Part shown: piece by piece, positions 1 through 6,347 of the stretch
Position numbering within the stretch: position 1 is the stretch's first letter
How the letters are laid out: every line of letters starts with the position of its first letter
NCBI GenBank assembly: GCA_934518555.1
Contig: CAKSXW010000067.1
Location: 1-10,062, forward strand
Length of the DNA stretch: 10,062 nucleotides
Source of the DNA: an uncultured Faecalibacterium sp.
Lineage (GTDB): Bacteria; Bacillota; Clostridia; Oscillospirales; Ruminococcaceae
Direction of reading: 5' to 3'
The notes under the pieces: model-generated
Told to the model about the DNA's origin: nothing
Seen by the model: the letters and a program-made list of their open reading frames with translations, nothing else
Databases searched by the model: none
Translations under genes and position numbers: made by a program

Positions 1-19
1 CCAATTCCGCCATATCCGC
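1..19 (-). tRNA. tRNA-Leu, partial (first 19 nt only)
   Basis: Read on the minus strand, positions 19 to 1 give the same first 19 nt as the tRNA-Leu(CAG) gene at the right end of the window: acceptor 5' strand and start of the D arm. The gene runs off the left edge, so the anticodon is not visible and the Leu assignment rests on identity with the right-hand copy, including the shared 16 nt just upstream. It has its own promoter and a leader hairpin. It faces outward, opposite in direction to the right-hand copy. Confidence 0.75.
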
Positions 20-31
20 ATATTCTGTTGT

Positions 32-56
32 GTTCGTGAGCTGTGTCGCTCGGAAC
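32..56 (-). promoter_or_regulatory. 5'-leader hairpin of left tRNA-Leu transcript
   Basis: On the minus strand GTTC (56-53) pairs with GAAC (35-32) and GAGC (51-48) pairs with GCTC (41-38), with a 1x2 internal loop and a 6-nt loop. A start site about 7 nt past the -10 box would fall near position 57, so the hairpin would sit at the very 5' end of the precursor, 12 nt before the mature tRNA. The right-hand tRNA-Leu has a hairpin of different sequence in the same place. The role is unknown; it could be precursor stability or processing. Confidence 0.55.
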
Positions 57-63
57 GATAGTT

Positions 64-91
64 ATTATACCAGATACACAAGAATTGTCAA
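64..91 (-). promoter_or_regulatory. Promoter of left tRNA-Leu
   Basis: On the minus strand there is a perfect -35 TTGACA (91-86), a 16-nt spacer and a perfect -10 TATAAT (69-64) preceded by TGG, an extended -10. The spacer length equals that of the right-hand tRNA-Leu promoter, and the -10 region is almost identical to it. An A/T-rich tract just upstream (about 92-110) could act as an UP element. Confidence 0.85.
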
Positions 92-151
92 GCAGTTTTT
101 GCGAAAAAGTTCCGATTCTTTTGGAATCATCATACTTTCGTTGAAATCTTG

Positions 152-187
152 CAAAAAAACGCCCCGGAGGGTGATTTCTCCGGGGCG
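152..187 (-). terminator. Rho-independent terminator of the kdpDE-like operon
   Basis: A perfect 10-bp GC-rich inverted repeat (160-169 with 178-187) and an 8-nt loop, followed on the minus strand by seven T residues (158-152). It lies 27 nt past the response-regulator stop codon and ahead of the tRNA-Leu promoter on the same strand, so it insulates the tRNA from the operon. Confidence 0.93.
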
Positions 188-214
188 GATGCTCTTTGTT
201 GGGGGAAAGGCGCA

Positions 215-970
215 TCAAAATTCTGCGCCGTCATCCGAGGCCTTAGCCTCCGGGCTGCTTTCCGGGTCCTCGTCGATCATCCGGTAGCCCACCCCCAGCT
301 CATTGAGGATATAGGGGTTACTGCCGGGGCGGCTGCCCAGCTTTTTGCGGATGTTGGCCATGTTCACCTGGAGCTTTTTGGTGCTGCCCACGTCGGTATC
401 GCCCCAGATGGCCTTGACGATGGCGGCGTAGGTCATGACCCGGCCGGCGTTCCGGGCCAGAAAGGCCACGATGTTGTATTCGGTCTGGGTCAGGCGTGCT
501 TCTTCGCCCTCCACGAACACCTTCCGTCGGTCATACTGGATCCGCAGCCCCTGGGCCCGGAACTCGCCGCTGGCAGTGCCGCTGCCGGCGGCACTGTAGC
601 GGTTCAGCCGCAGCGCCACCCGTACCCGGGCCAACAGCTCCCCGGTGCCAAAGGGCTTGGTGATGTAATCGTTGGCGCCCAGATCCAGTGCCTGGATCTT
701 ATCCGTCTCATCGGTGCGGGCCGACAGCACGATGATGGGGGTCATGTACTTTTGCCGCACGGTGCGGATCAGCTCCTGGCCGTCCCGGTCCGGCAGGCCC
801 AGGTCCAGGATCACCAGATCCGGGTTGTGGGAGGCAAACAGGGTCAGGCCCATGGCACAGCTATGGGCCACCAGAGCCTGGTAGCCGTTGGTGGTCAGCA
901 GGGTCTCGATGAAACTGCAGATGTTGGCCTCGTCCTCCACCACCAGCACTTTATACTTATTGTTGCTCAT
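215..970 (-). CDS. kdpE: KdpE-like OmpR-family response regulator
   Basis: A 251-residue DNA-binding response regulator, phosphorylated by the kinase encoded just upstream and acting on promoters in the cytoplasm. Residues 7-120 form the receiver domain: acidic pair E12/D13, phospho-acceptor D56 in VILDLGLPD, S83, and K105 in ITKPF. Residues about 135-233 form an OmpR/PhoB winged helix, ending in the typical GVGYRM wing. The reading frame is open up to 1051, but the ATG at 970 is chosen because GGAGGA lies 8 nt before it and family proteins start at this point. The gene overlaps the kinase gene by 14 nt, implying translational coupling. An acidic, Ser/Asp-rich tail of about 18 residues follows the wing. 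Closest family is KdpE. No kdpFABC genes are in the window, so the target may be another K+ system (inference). Confidence 0.9.
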   Translation of the reverse strand: MSNNKYKVLVVEDEANICSFIETLLTTNGYQALVAHSCAMGLTLFASHNPDLVILDLGLPDRDGQELIRTVRQKYMTPIIVLSARTDETDKIQALDLGANDYITKPFGTGELLARVRVALRLNRYSAAGSGTASGEFRAQGLRIQYDRRKVFVEGEEARLTQTEYNIVAFLARNAGRVMTYAAIVKAIWGDTDVGSTKKLQVNMANIRKKLGSRPGSNPYILNELGVGYRMIDEDPESSPEAKASDDGAEF

Positions 971-2042
971 CTTCCGGGTCCTCCAGTTCGATCTCTTCGG
1001 TTTCCAGCCAGAATCGGATGGTCGTGCCCTCTCCGGGGCGGCTCTCGGCACTGATCTCGCCGCCGTGAGCCTTCAGGATGGCGGCACACACCGAAAGGCC
1101 AATGCCCATGCCGTGCTTGCCGCTGTCAGCAGGCTTGCCGGGGTCCGGGCTGCCGGTGCCGGTAAACAGAGTCCGTAGCTGCTCCTTTGACATTCCACAG
1201 CCGTTGTCCCGGACCTCAAACACGGCCCGGCGTCCCAGCACAAACACACGCAGGGTCAGGGTAGTCATGCCCTCGGCATGGAGCACGGCGTTTTCCAGCA
1301 GATTCATCAGCACCTGCTGGATCAGCATGGAGTCCATGGGGATCATCACAAAATCATCCGGCAGGTCCAGCTGTACCGGAACCTCCGGGTACCGCTTTCG
1401 GAACTTTACCAGCACGGCATCCAGCAGCTCGTCCAGCACTGTGGGGGTCTTTTTCAAGGTCACCTGCTGGCCGTCGATACGGGTCACCGACAGCAGATTC
1501 TCCACCATCCGGTTCAACCACTGGGCATCCTCACAGGCTTCCCCCAGCAGCTTTATCACCTGGTCCTTGCCCAGGGAGTCGTAGGCCTCCATCACCGTGG
1601 AGCAGGCCCCATAAATAGAGGTAAGGGGGGTCCGCAGGTCGTGGGATACGGCTCGCAGCAGGTCTGCCCGGAGCTTTTCTTTTTCGCTTTCCATCCGCAG
1701 CTGTTCCTGCCGCTTTACTCGGGTGGTCAGGGCACTGGTCATAATGGAAACCGCCAGCATCACCAGGCCGGAGAACAGGTTTTCCGGCAGGGTAAAGTTG
1801 AAGGCAAAATAGGGGGTGAAAAAGGCAAAGTTCACCGCCAGCACGCTGATCAGGGAGGCCAGCACGCCGCAAAAATAACCTTCGGTGTACATGGAGGTGA
1901 CGAACACCGCCAGCAGAAAGATCAGCATGGCCACGCCGTCAATGCGCCCGGTCACTCGCTGGACCACCACCACTGAGGTGAAGGCCACGGCAAGGGCTGC
2001 TGCCAGCACCAGCAGGTCCTTCTTTTTGATCTCTATTTTCAT
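957..2042 (-). CDS. kdpD: KdpD-like sensor histidine kinase (short, DUF4118 type)
   Basis: A 361-residue membrane histidine kinase, partner of the KdpE-like regulator. Residues 9-105 hold about four hydrophobic segments matching the DUF4118 membrane domain of KdpD. HisKA follows with H134 in AVSHDLRTPLTS. The ATPase domain shows N247/N251 (NLLENA), the G1 box DNGCGM (279-284) and the G2 box GMGIGLS (311-317). Full KdpD is near 900 residues, with an N-terminal KdpD ATP-binding domain, a universal-stress-like domain, and a GAF domain between membrane and kinase parts; all are absent here. The start is supported by GGAGGGAG 7 nt upstream, and membrane segment 1 begins directly after a Lys-rich N-terminus, so this is a naturally short form, not a broken gene. 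What it senses is not shown; K+ or osmotic state is inferred from the family. Confidence 0.88.
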   Translation of the reverse strand: MKIEIKKKDLLVLAAALAVAFTSVVVVQRVTGRIDGVAMLIFLLAVFVTSMYTEGYFCGVLASLISVLAVNFAFFTPYFAFNFTLPENLFSGLVMLAVSIMTSALTTRVKRQEQLRMESEKEKLRADLLRAVSHDLRTPLTSIYGACSTVMEAYDSLGKDQVIKLLGEACEDAQWLNRMVENLLSVTRIDGQQVTLKKTPTVLDELLDAVLVKFRKRYPEVPVQLDLPDDFVMIPMDSMLIQQVLMNLLENAVLHAEGMTTLTLRVFVLGRRAVFEVRDNGCGMSKEQLRTLFTGTGSPDPGKPADSGKHGMGIGLSVCAAILKAHGGEISAESRPGEGTTIRFWLETEEIELEDPEDEQQ

Positions 2043-2081
2043 AGGGCTGCTCCCTCCGTTCCCATATCATCCCAAATTAGA

Positions 2082-2090
2082 ATTATACCA
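2082..2090 (-). promoter_or_regulatory. Probable extended -10 promoter for kdpD/kdpE-like operon
   Basis: On the minus strand the sequence is TGGTATAAT: a consensus -10 (2087-2082) with an extended TGn element, 40 nt before the kinase ATG. No good -35 box lies 16-18 nt upstream, as is common for extended -10 promoters. It sits in the 162-bp region shared with the divergent threonine aldolase promoter. Confidence 0.6.
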
Positions 2091-2134
2091 CAACCTTACT
2101 AAAGATGCAGTAAAATGTTAGGAAACCGCCCCGA

Positions 2135-2163
2135 TTGACACCCCTGTTTTCCTGTAGTAGAAT
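2135..2163 (+). promoter_or_regulatory. Promoter of the threonine aldolase gene
   Basis: TTGACA (2135-2140), a 17-nt spacer, then TAGAAT (2158-2163): five of six matches at -10 and an ideal spacer. The start site would be near 2170, giving a leader of about 35 nt with an AGGAG ribosome-binding site at 2194-2198. Confidence 0.82.
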
Positions 2164-2204
2164 AGGGCTGTTGACCGTCAATTTCACTAGACCAGGAGCG
2201 TTTT

Positions 2205-3227
2205 ATGCTGTATTTTGAAAACGATTACTGCGAGGGTGCCCATCCGGCCATCCTGCAGAAGCTGACCCAGACCAACCTGGAAAAGGTGCCCGGCTACGGC
2301 ACCGATCCCTACTGCGCCAGCGCCCGGGAAAAGATCCGTGCCGCCTGCGGCTGCCCCACGGCAGACGTGAGCTTTATTTCCGGCGGCACCCAGACCAACG
2401 CCATCGTCATTGCCTCCATGCTGCAGCGGTGGCAGGGCGTGCTGGCTGCCGCCACCGGCCACGTTGCCGGTCATGAGGCCGGGGCCATTGAGTACACCGG
2501 CCACAAGGTCATCTCTCTGCCGGCCCATCAGGGCAAGGTGGCTGCCGCTGACGTCCGTGATTGGTGCAAGACCTTTTACGCCGACGCCAACCACGACCAC
2601 ATGGTGTTCCCCGGCATGGTGTACATCTCTCATCCCTCGGAGTACGGCACCCTGTACACCAAGCAGGAGCTGGAGGACCTCCACGCCGTGTGCCAGGAGT
2701 TCCAGATGCCTCTGTTCATGGACGGTGCCCGGCTGGGTTACGGCTTGGCAGCAGAGGGCACCGATGTGACCCTGGCAGACATTGCCCGGCTCACCGACGT
2801 GTTCTACATCGGCGGCACCAAGGTGGGTGCGCTGTGCGGCGAGGCAGTGGTGTTCCCCCAGGGGGCCCCGGCCCACTTTATGACCATGGTAAAGCAGCAG
2901 GGTGCTCTGCTGGCCAAGGGCCGGCTGCTGGGCATCCAGTTTGATGTGCTGTTCACCCAGGACCTGTACACTCGCATCAGCAAAAACGCCATTGACACCG
3001 CCAACGCCCTGAAGCAGGGCCTGGCCGCCAAGGGCTACCAGTTCTTTATGGATTCCCCCACCAACCAGGTCTTTGTGGTGCTGGCCAACACCCAGCTGGC
3101 TGCCCTGGAGGGCAAGGCTAAGTTCGGCTTCTGGGAAAAATACGACGACACCCACACGGTGATGCGGATCGCCACCAGCTGGGCCACCCCCATGGAGGAG
3201 ATCCACCAGCTGCTGGAGCTGCTGTAA
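2205..3227 (+). CDS. ltaE: Low-specificity L-threonine aldolase (PLP-dependent)
   Basis: A 340-residue fold-type I PLP enzyme of the beta-eliminating lyase/threonine aldolase family, which cleaves L-threonine or L-allo-threonine to glycine and acetaldehyde in the cytoplasm. The Schiff-base lysine is K206 in YIGGTKVGAL. D173 and R176 in FMDGARLGYG match the residues that hold the PLP ring. SGGTQTN (59-65) is the phosphate-binding region, and H86 in TGHVAGHE is the likely ring-stacking histidine. ISHPSEYGT (141-149) resembles the motif seen in clostridial members. Length is normal for the family. AGGAG lies 6 nt before the ATG. It is divergent from the two-component operon. No clear terminator separates it from the PTS IIA gene 135 nt downstream, so some read-through is possible. 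Stereospecificity cannot be read from the sequence. Confidence 0.92.
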   Translation: MLYFENDYCEGAHPAILQKLTQTNLEKVPGYGTDPYCASAREKIRAACGCPTADVSFISGGTQTNAIVIASMLQRWQGVLAAATGHVAGHEAGAIEYTGHKVISLPAHQGKVAAADVRDWCKTFYADANHDHMVFPGMVYISHPSEYGTLYTKQELEDLHAVCQEFQMPLFMDGARLGYGLAAEGTDVTLADIARLTDVFYIGGTKVGALCGEAVVFPQGAPAHFMTMVKQQGALLAKGRLLGIQFDVLFTQDLYTRISKNAIDTANALKQGLAAKGYQFFMDSPTNQVFVVLANTQLAALEGKAKFGFWEKYDDTHTVMRIATSWATPMEEIHQLLELL

Positions 3228-3262
3228 AAAGGCAGAAAGACCAGATTTGTGCAGCCTGGCAG

Positions 3263-3302
3263 TTGCATTTTTGTGGAGGGTGTGGTATCTTTGTGGTATA
3301 CC
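3263..3302 (+). promoter_or_regulatory. Candidate promoter(s) of the PTS IIA gene
   Basis: TTGCAT (3263-3268), 17 nt, then TATCTT (3286-3291) preceded by TGG. A second copy of the element, TGGTATACC (3294-3302), lies 11 bp further on as part of a TGTGGTAT direct repeat, and GGTATACC is a palindrome. Either could serve as an extended -10. The leader then carries a tandem GGGCCCC repeat (3318-3331) and a GGAAGGAAGGA ribosome-binding site (3346-3356). Confidence 0.5.
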
Positions 3303-3362
3303 AAATGAGGATGGCAAGGGCCCCGGGCCCCTGCACGAAGTGATTGGAAGGAAGGATTTACC

Positions 3363-3875
3363 ATGGGATTTTTTGATAAGCTGTTCGGCGGCAAGCCCAG
3401 CGAGGATGCCGTTAAGTTTTCCAGCCAGAAGATGACTGTTCTGAACCCCATCCGGGGCAAGGTGCTGGCACAGGCCGACATCCCCGACGAGACCTTTGCA
3501 CAGGGCATCCTGGGCCCCGGCTGTGGCATCGAGCCCACCGGCAAGACGGTCTACGCTCCCTTTGACGGCACTGTGAACCAGGTGGCTTCCACCCTCCATG
3601 CCGTGGGCCTCACCAGCAACGACGGCGTGGAGATCCTGATCCACGTGGGCATGGATACCGTGGAGATGCAGGGCCAGGGCTTCAAGGTCCTGGTAAAGGA
3701 GGGCGAGAAGGTCAAGGCCGGCACTCCGCTGCTGAACGTGGACCTGGACGCCATCCGTGCAGCAGGCCACCCCACCGCCACCGCCATTATCGTTACCAAC
3801 GGTGACGACCTGGGCGAGCTGAAGATGCTGGCAGAGGGAGATATCCTGGCTGGCACTCCGCTGTTCAAGTTCTGA
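3363..3875 (+). CDS. crr: PTS glucose-type IIA component (EIIA-Glc/Crr family)
   Basis: A 170-residue cytosolic phosphocarrier that takes phosphate from HPr and passes it to an EIIB domain; in many bacteria it also regulates carbon use. Residues about 22-165 form the single IIA(Glc) beta-sandwich domain. H94 in EILIHVGMDTV is the phosphorylated histidine (E. coli H90) and H79 in STLHAVGL is its partner (E. coli H75). YAPFDGTV (64-71) and KAGTPLLNVD are also family signatures. The short N-terminus (GFFDKLFGG) resembles the membrane-associating amphipathic start of enteric EIIA-Glc. Length matches the free-standing form, not a fused IICBA. No IIB or IIC gene is in the window, so it probably serves permeases encoded elsewhere. 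A strong terminator follows 24 nt after the stop codon. Confidence 0.93.
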   Translation: MGFFDKLFGGKPSEDAVKFSSQKMTVLNPIRGKVLAQADIPDETFAQGILGPGCGIEPTGKTVYAPFDGTVNQVASTLHAVGLTSNDGVEILIHVGMDTVEMQGQGFKVLVKEGEKVKAGTPLLNVDLDAIRAAGHPTATAIIVTNGDDLGELKMLAEGDILAGTPLFKF

Positions 3876-3898
3876 GCCTGACACCCCTTAAAACCATG

Positions 3899-3945
3899 CG
3901 ACCCCCGGAAGGACCACTGCGGTCCCCTCCGGGGGTCGTTTTTTG
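3899..3945 (+). terminator. Rho-independent terminator after the PTS IIA gene
   Basis: A perfect 11-bp stem (3899-3909 with 3928-3938) is topped, after a small internal loop, by a second 5-bp stem (3911-3915 with 3921-3925), then six T residues (3939-3944). It sits between two convergent genes, 11 nt beyond the stop of the minus-strand GTPase. The minus-strand exit has only a weak TTTT after a 5-nt gap, so termination there is less certain. Confidence 0.93.
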
Positions 3946-3955
3946 TGCAAATGAT

Positions 3956-4891
3956 TCAGCGGTGGAGCTGGGCCTGGATGGCGTCCTTGTCCAGCCCCTG
4001 GCCAATGACGATGACCACATCCTGGCCCTGGGGCACCGGAGCCAGGGTCTGGCCCAGGGCAGTGGCGTTAAGCTCCACCCAGCCCTCCGGCCCCGGGGCA
4101 AAGCCCTTGACCCGCAGCACCTGGCCGCAGGCCGGGTCTGCAAACAGGCGGCTGGCGGCAGCCTGGAGCTGGTCTGCCGTGAGGCCCGGCTCCAAAAAGC
4201 ACAGGGAGCCAAAGGCCTGGTGCTGGTCAAAGTGCAGCTTTTCGCAGCTGGCCTGGCGGTATCCGCAGGCTGCCGCCCCTGCCAGGTCTGCGTCGGTCAG
4301 CCGGGCCCAGTCCTTGACCAGGAATTCCTCCGGGGCAAAGTGCCGGGAGCACTTGCAGGCCTCCAGGGCCCGGCCCAGGTGGGCCATGGCCCTTTGGCAC
4401 CCCTCCGGCCCGGCCTGGGCACTGCGGCTCAGCACCACAAGGCCGGCGTTGGCGGTCTCGCTGGCCAGCAGGTACTCTGCCTGGGGGGAGAGGGTCTCCG
4501 GCAGCAGGGCATCCACAATGGCGATGACGTTGCCCATGCGGTACCAGCGGTCCAGGGGCTCGTCCCGCAGCACATCAAAAAACTCGTCCACATCAAAAAT
4601 GCCGCTGGGCTCCACCACTACCCGGTCAAAGCCTCGCATGGCCATGGCAATGAGCTTGGTCCGCATCCGCCGCTGGTGGGTGTCGCAGTCGCATCCGCCG
4701 CTGATGGTCTCCAGGTCGCACCGGTCTCCCAGCAGGTCCTGCACCATCATGGCGTCCACGTTCACCGCCCCAAAGTCGTTTTCCAGAATGCAGACATTGT
4801 GGCCCTGGTCCACCAGCCAGCGCACATATCGGCGCAGAAAGGTGGTCTTTCCTGCCCCTAAAAAGCCTGTGATCAGATCTACCTGTACCAA
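3956..4891 (-). CDS. G3E/CobW-family P-loop GTPase, degenerate metal and guanine motifs
   Basis: A 311-residue P-loop protein related to CobW, YjiA and YeiR, GTPases that act in metal delivery or metalloenzyme maturation. Walker A is GFLGAGKTT (9-17), a switch region is LENDFGAVNVD (36-46), and a Walker B-like segment is VVVEPSG (91-97). A CobW C-terminal-like region covers about 225-310. Two hallmark motifs are altered. The CxCC metal motif reads GGCDCD (C67, C69, then D70), and the NKxD guanine motif position reads VLSRSAQA (153-160). The frame is open to 5008, but a TTG start at 4891 is preferred: it has AGGAGG 10 nt upstream and places the Walker A at the usual distance from the N-terminus; the nearby ATG at 4917 is out of frame. 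The gene stands alone. The metal or client is unknown. Confidence 0.82.
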   Translation of the reverse strand: MVQVDLITGFLGAGKTTFLRRYVRWLVDQGHNVCILENDFGAVNVDAMMVQDLLGDRCDLETISGGCDCDTHQRRMRTKLIAMAMRGFDRVVVEPSGIFDVDEFFDVLRDEPLDRWYRMGNVIAIVDALLPETLSPQAEYLLASETANAGLVVLSRSAQAGPEGCQRAMAHLGRALEACKCSRHFAPEEFLVKDWARLTDADLAGAAACGYRQASCEKLHFDQHQAFGSLCFLEPGLTADQLQAAASRLFADPACGQVLRVKGFAPGPEGWVELNATALGQTLAPVPQGQDVVIVIGQGLDKDAIQAQLHR

Positions 4892-4901
4892 ATCCTTTGT
4901 A

Positions 4902-4959
4902 CCTCCTGTGGGTTCATGGTCTCTGCTCCAGTATACCGCAGTGCCGGGCAAAGTGCCAG
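4902..4959 (-). promoter_or_regulatory. RBS and candidate promoter of the G3E GTPase
   Basis: AGGAGG (4907-4902 on the minus strand) fixes the TTG start at 4891. Upstream, TATACT (4935-4930) is a good -10, with CTGGCA (4959-4954) as a 4/6 -35 at 18 nt. No Zur-like or other metal-regulator operator is evident between 4892 and 5010. Confidence 0.45.
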
Positions 4960-5010
4960 AGGCTGTTTTAACGGCAGCAGCCAAATTGCCCCACAGTACA
5001 CAAGACAAAG

Positions 5011-5044
5011 AAAAAACACGTTAAATCTTGATGATCTAACGTGC
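5011..5044 (-). terminator. Terminator of the initiator tRNA gene
   Basis: On the minus strand CACGTTA (5043-5037) pairs with TAACGTG (5023-5017), extended by one G-U pair, followed by six T residues (5016-5011). It starts 7 nt after the tRNA CCA end. The loop is about 13 nt. Confidence 0.82.
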
Positions 5045-5050
5045 TTTTAG

Positions 5051-5127
<77 letters not shown>

Positions 5128-5144
5128 ATATTTACTTTTCGCTC

Positions 5145-5161
5145 TCAGCGGTTCTCGCTGA
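5145..5161 (-). promoter_or_regulatory. 5'-leader hairpin of the initiator tRNA transcript
   Basis: A perfect 6-bp inverted repeat TCAGCG/CGCTGA (5161-5156 with 5150-5145) with a 5-nt loop. The predicted start site is near 5165, so the stem lies at the 5' end of the precursor, 17 nt before the mature tRNA. No U-run follows, so it is not a terminator. Both tRNA-Leu genes in the window have a leader hairpin in the same place. Confidence 0.55.
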
Positions 5162-5171
5162 CTGCTCAAGT

Positions 5172-5200
5172 ATAATACCACACCACGGGGCGGATGTCAA
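5172..5200 (-). promoter_or_regulatory. Promoter of the initiator tRNA-Met gene
   Basis: On the minus strand a perfect TTGACA (5200-5195), a 17-nt spacer, and TATTAT (5177-5172) with TGG before it. The -35 box begins 20 nt after the stop codon of the DUF4349 gene on the same strand. An A/T-rich tract lies directly upstream (5201-5230). Confidence 0.88.
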
Positions 5201-5219
5201 CACTTTTTTGAAAAATGTT

Positions 5220-6347
5220 TTATTTTTTCAGGTGCCGCTTTTTGCGCCAGACCCAAAGGGCAACTGCCAGGGCAGCCAGCACCACTACAGGCCAGGCTCC
5301 TGCCAGGACCACTGCCAGAAACTGCAGACCGTTTACAAAGTTCTGCCACCCCTCCGAGAAGGCCCGGATGAATCGGCTGCCAAAGCCCTCACTGGGGGGC
5401 GAGTAGGTCTGCACCTCGTTGAGGCTCACGTACACGGTGCACTGCTGCACCTGGTCGCTGTACCAATCCAGCTGGCTCTGCCAGCTCTCGATCTGGGACT
5501 GGACATCGGTGAGGGAGGTCTCGATCTCCAGCAGGTCCGACAGGTTTTCGGCCTGGGCCTGGAGCTGCTGCAGACGGGAACGCTGGGCCTCCAAGTTGGT
5601 CAGCCGGGTCTCCACGTCCAGATACTGGGTGGTCACATCCTGGGCCTGCTGGCTCTGATAGGTCACATTGCCGGCCTGGGCCACTGCAGCCAGAAAGCTG
5701 TTGTAGTTTTCCTGAGGAACCCGGTAGGTCAGGTCCTTGCAGCGGCTGAAACCGCTGTTGGAATACTCGCTGCTGGATTCCAGATGGCCTCCGGACTGGG
5801 AAAGGGCGGCCTCCAGCTGGGCGCAGGCATCGTCGTAGTCCTTGCTTTCCAAGGTCAGGTTGGCGGTGTAGATGATCTGGGGGCTGGTGCTGGCCTGCCG
5901 ATCCTCCACGGCAGCGGCGTCGTTCTCAGAAAGTACGGCTGCCTGGTCCAGGTCATAGGTGGCAGCCTCCGGGGTGGCGTCCAGCATGGCCTGCTGGAGA
6001 TTGCCCCCGGCGGCAGCCCCGGCGGTCTCAGAGCGGTCCACACCGGCATACAGAGCCGGATTGCTGCTCTTGGCTCCAAGGCCCAGCATCCCGGTGCCCA
6101 GCACATTGTAGCCCACCACGCAGACTGCCAGGCAGGCAGCCAGGGCTCCCACCTGCCGGAGGGGGAAGTGGATCAGCTTCTTTTTCGGAGCCTGCTGCAC
6201 CGGCTGTACAACAGTCTCGGACTGCTTCATCATAGGCTGTGCTTTTTCTTCCTCGGTCATGCCGTCGGCCATAGCCAAAAGTTTCGCCTTCAGATCTTCC
6301 GAGGCGTGGAGGTCCTCCACCTCCATGTTGTACTCATACCACCTCAT
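5220..6347 (-). CDS. DUF4349 membrane protein, probable anti-sigma-like partner
   Basis: A 375-residue protein with an acidic cytosolic N-terminus (1-55), a basic patch PKKKLIHF, membrane segment 1 (about 66-90), an extracytoplasmic Ala/Gly/Gln-rich linker (95-150), the DUF4349 domain (about 155-370) and a second membrane segment (about 341-367) followed by a Lys/Arg tail. The domain includes a predicted coiled coil (about 245-300: TRLTNLEAQRSRLQQLQAQ and after). Its motif RVPQENYNSFLAAV is typical of DUF4349. The start ATG overlaps the end of the ECF sigma gene by 14 nt and has AGGAGA upstream, so the two are co-translated. This arrangement suggests that the N-terminal segment binds the sigma factor while the DUF4349 part senses an envelope signal; that is inference. 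No zinc-finger anti-sigma motif (HxxxCxxC) is visible in the N-terminus. Confidence 0.8.
   Translation of the reverse strand: MRWYEYNMEVEDLHASEDLKAKLLAMADGMTEEEKAQPMMKQSETVVQPVQQAPKKKLIHFPLRQVGALAACLAVCVVGYNVLGTGMLGLGAKSSNPALYAGVDRSETAGAAAGGNLQQAMLDATPEAATYDLDQAAVLSENDAAAVEDRQASTSPQIIYTANLTLESKDYDDACAQLEAALSQSGGHLESSSEYSNSGFSRCKDLTYRVPQENYNSFLAAVAQAGNVTYQSQQAQDVTTQYLDVETRLTNLEAQRSRLQQLQAQAENLSDLLEIETSLTDVQSQIESWQSQLDWYSDQVQQCTVYVSLNEVQTYSPPSEGFGSRFIRAFSEGWQNFVNGLQFLAVVLAGAWPVVVLAALAVALWVWRKKRHLKK

Noticed and set aside
971..1051. An N-terminal extension of the response regulator by 27 residues
   Set aside because: The extension (MPRAAPERARPS...) is encoded within the kinase C-terminal region, has no RBS, and is not found in the family. 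The ATG at 970 has a good Shine-Dalgarno sequence.
149..1054. A 301-codon plus-strand open frame opposite the response regulator
   Set aside because: It begins inside the operon terminator and reads a Gly/His/Gln-rich peptide, a shadow of the regulator gene. Similar antisense frames at 3896-4861 and 8705-9451 were rejected for the same reason.
3228..3362. A riboswitch or attenuator between the threonine aldolase and PTS IIA genes
   Set aside because: Only a TGCA/TGCA weak pairing with a T run and a GGGCCCC tandem repeat are present. There is no conserved riboswitch core or terminator/antiterminator pair.
2187..3884. A 565-codon open frame on the minus strand across the threonine aldolase and PTS IIA genes
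   Set aside because: It is antisense to two well-supported genes and runs through their control region. It has low-complexity His/Gly/Gln/Leu composition, no ribosome-binding site and no recognisable domain. GC-rich codon bias produces such frames.
4892..5008. An ATG start at 5008 for the G3E GTPase
   Set aside because: It would add 39 residues before the P-loop domain and would overlap the -10 candidate and the RBS. The TTG at 4891 has AGGAGG in front.
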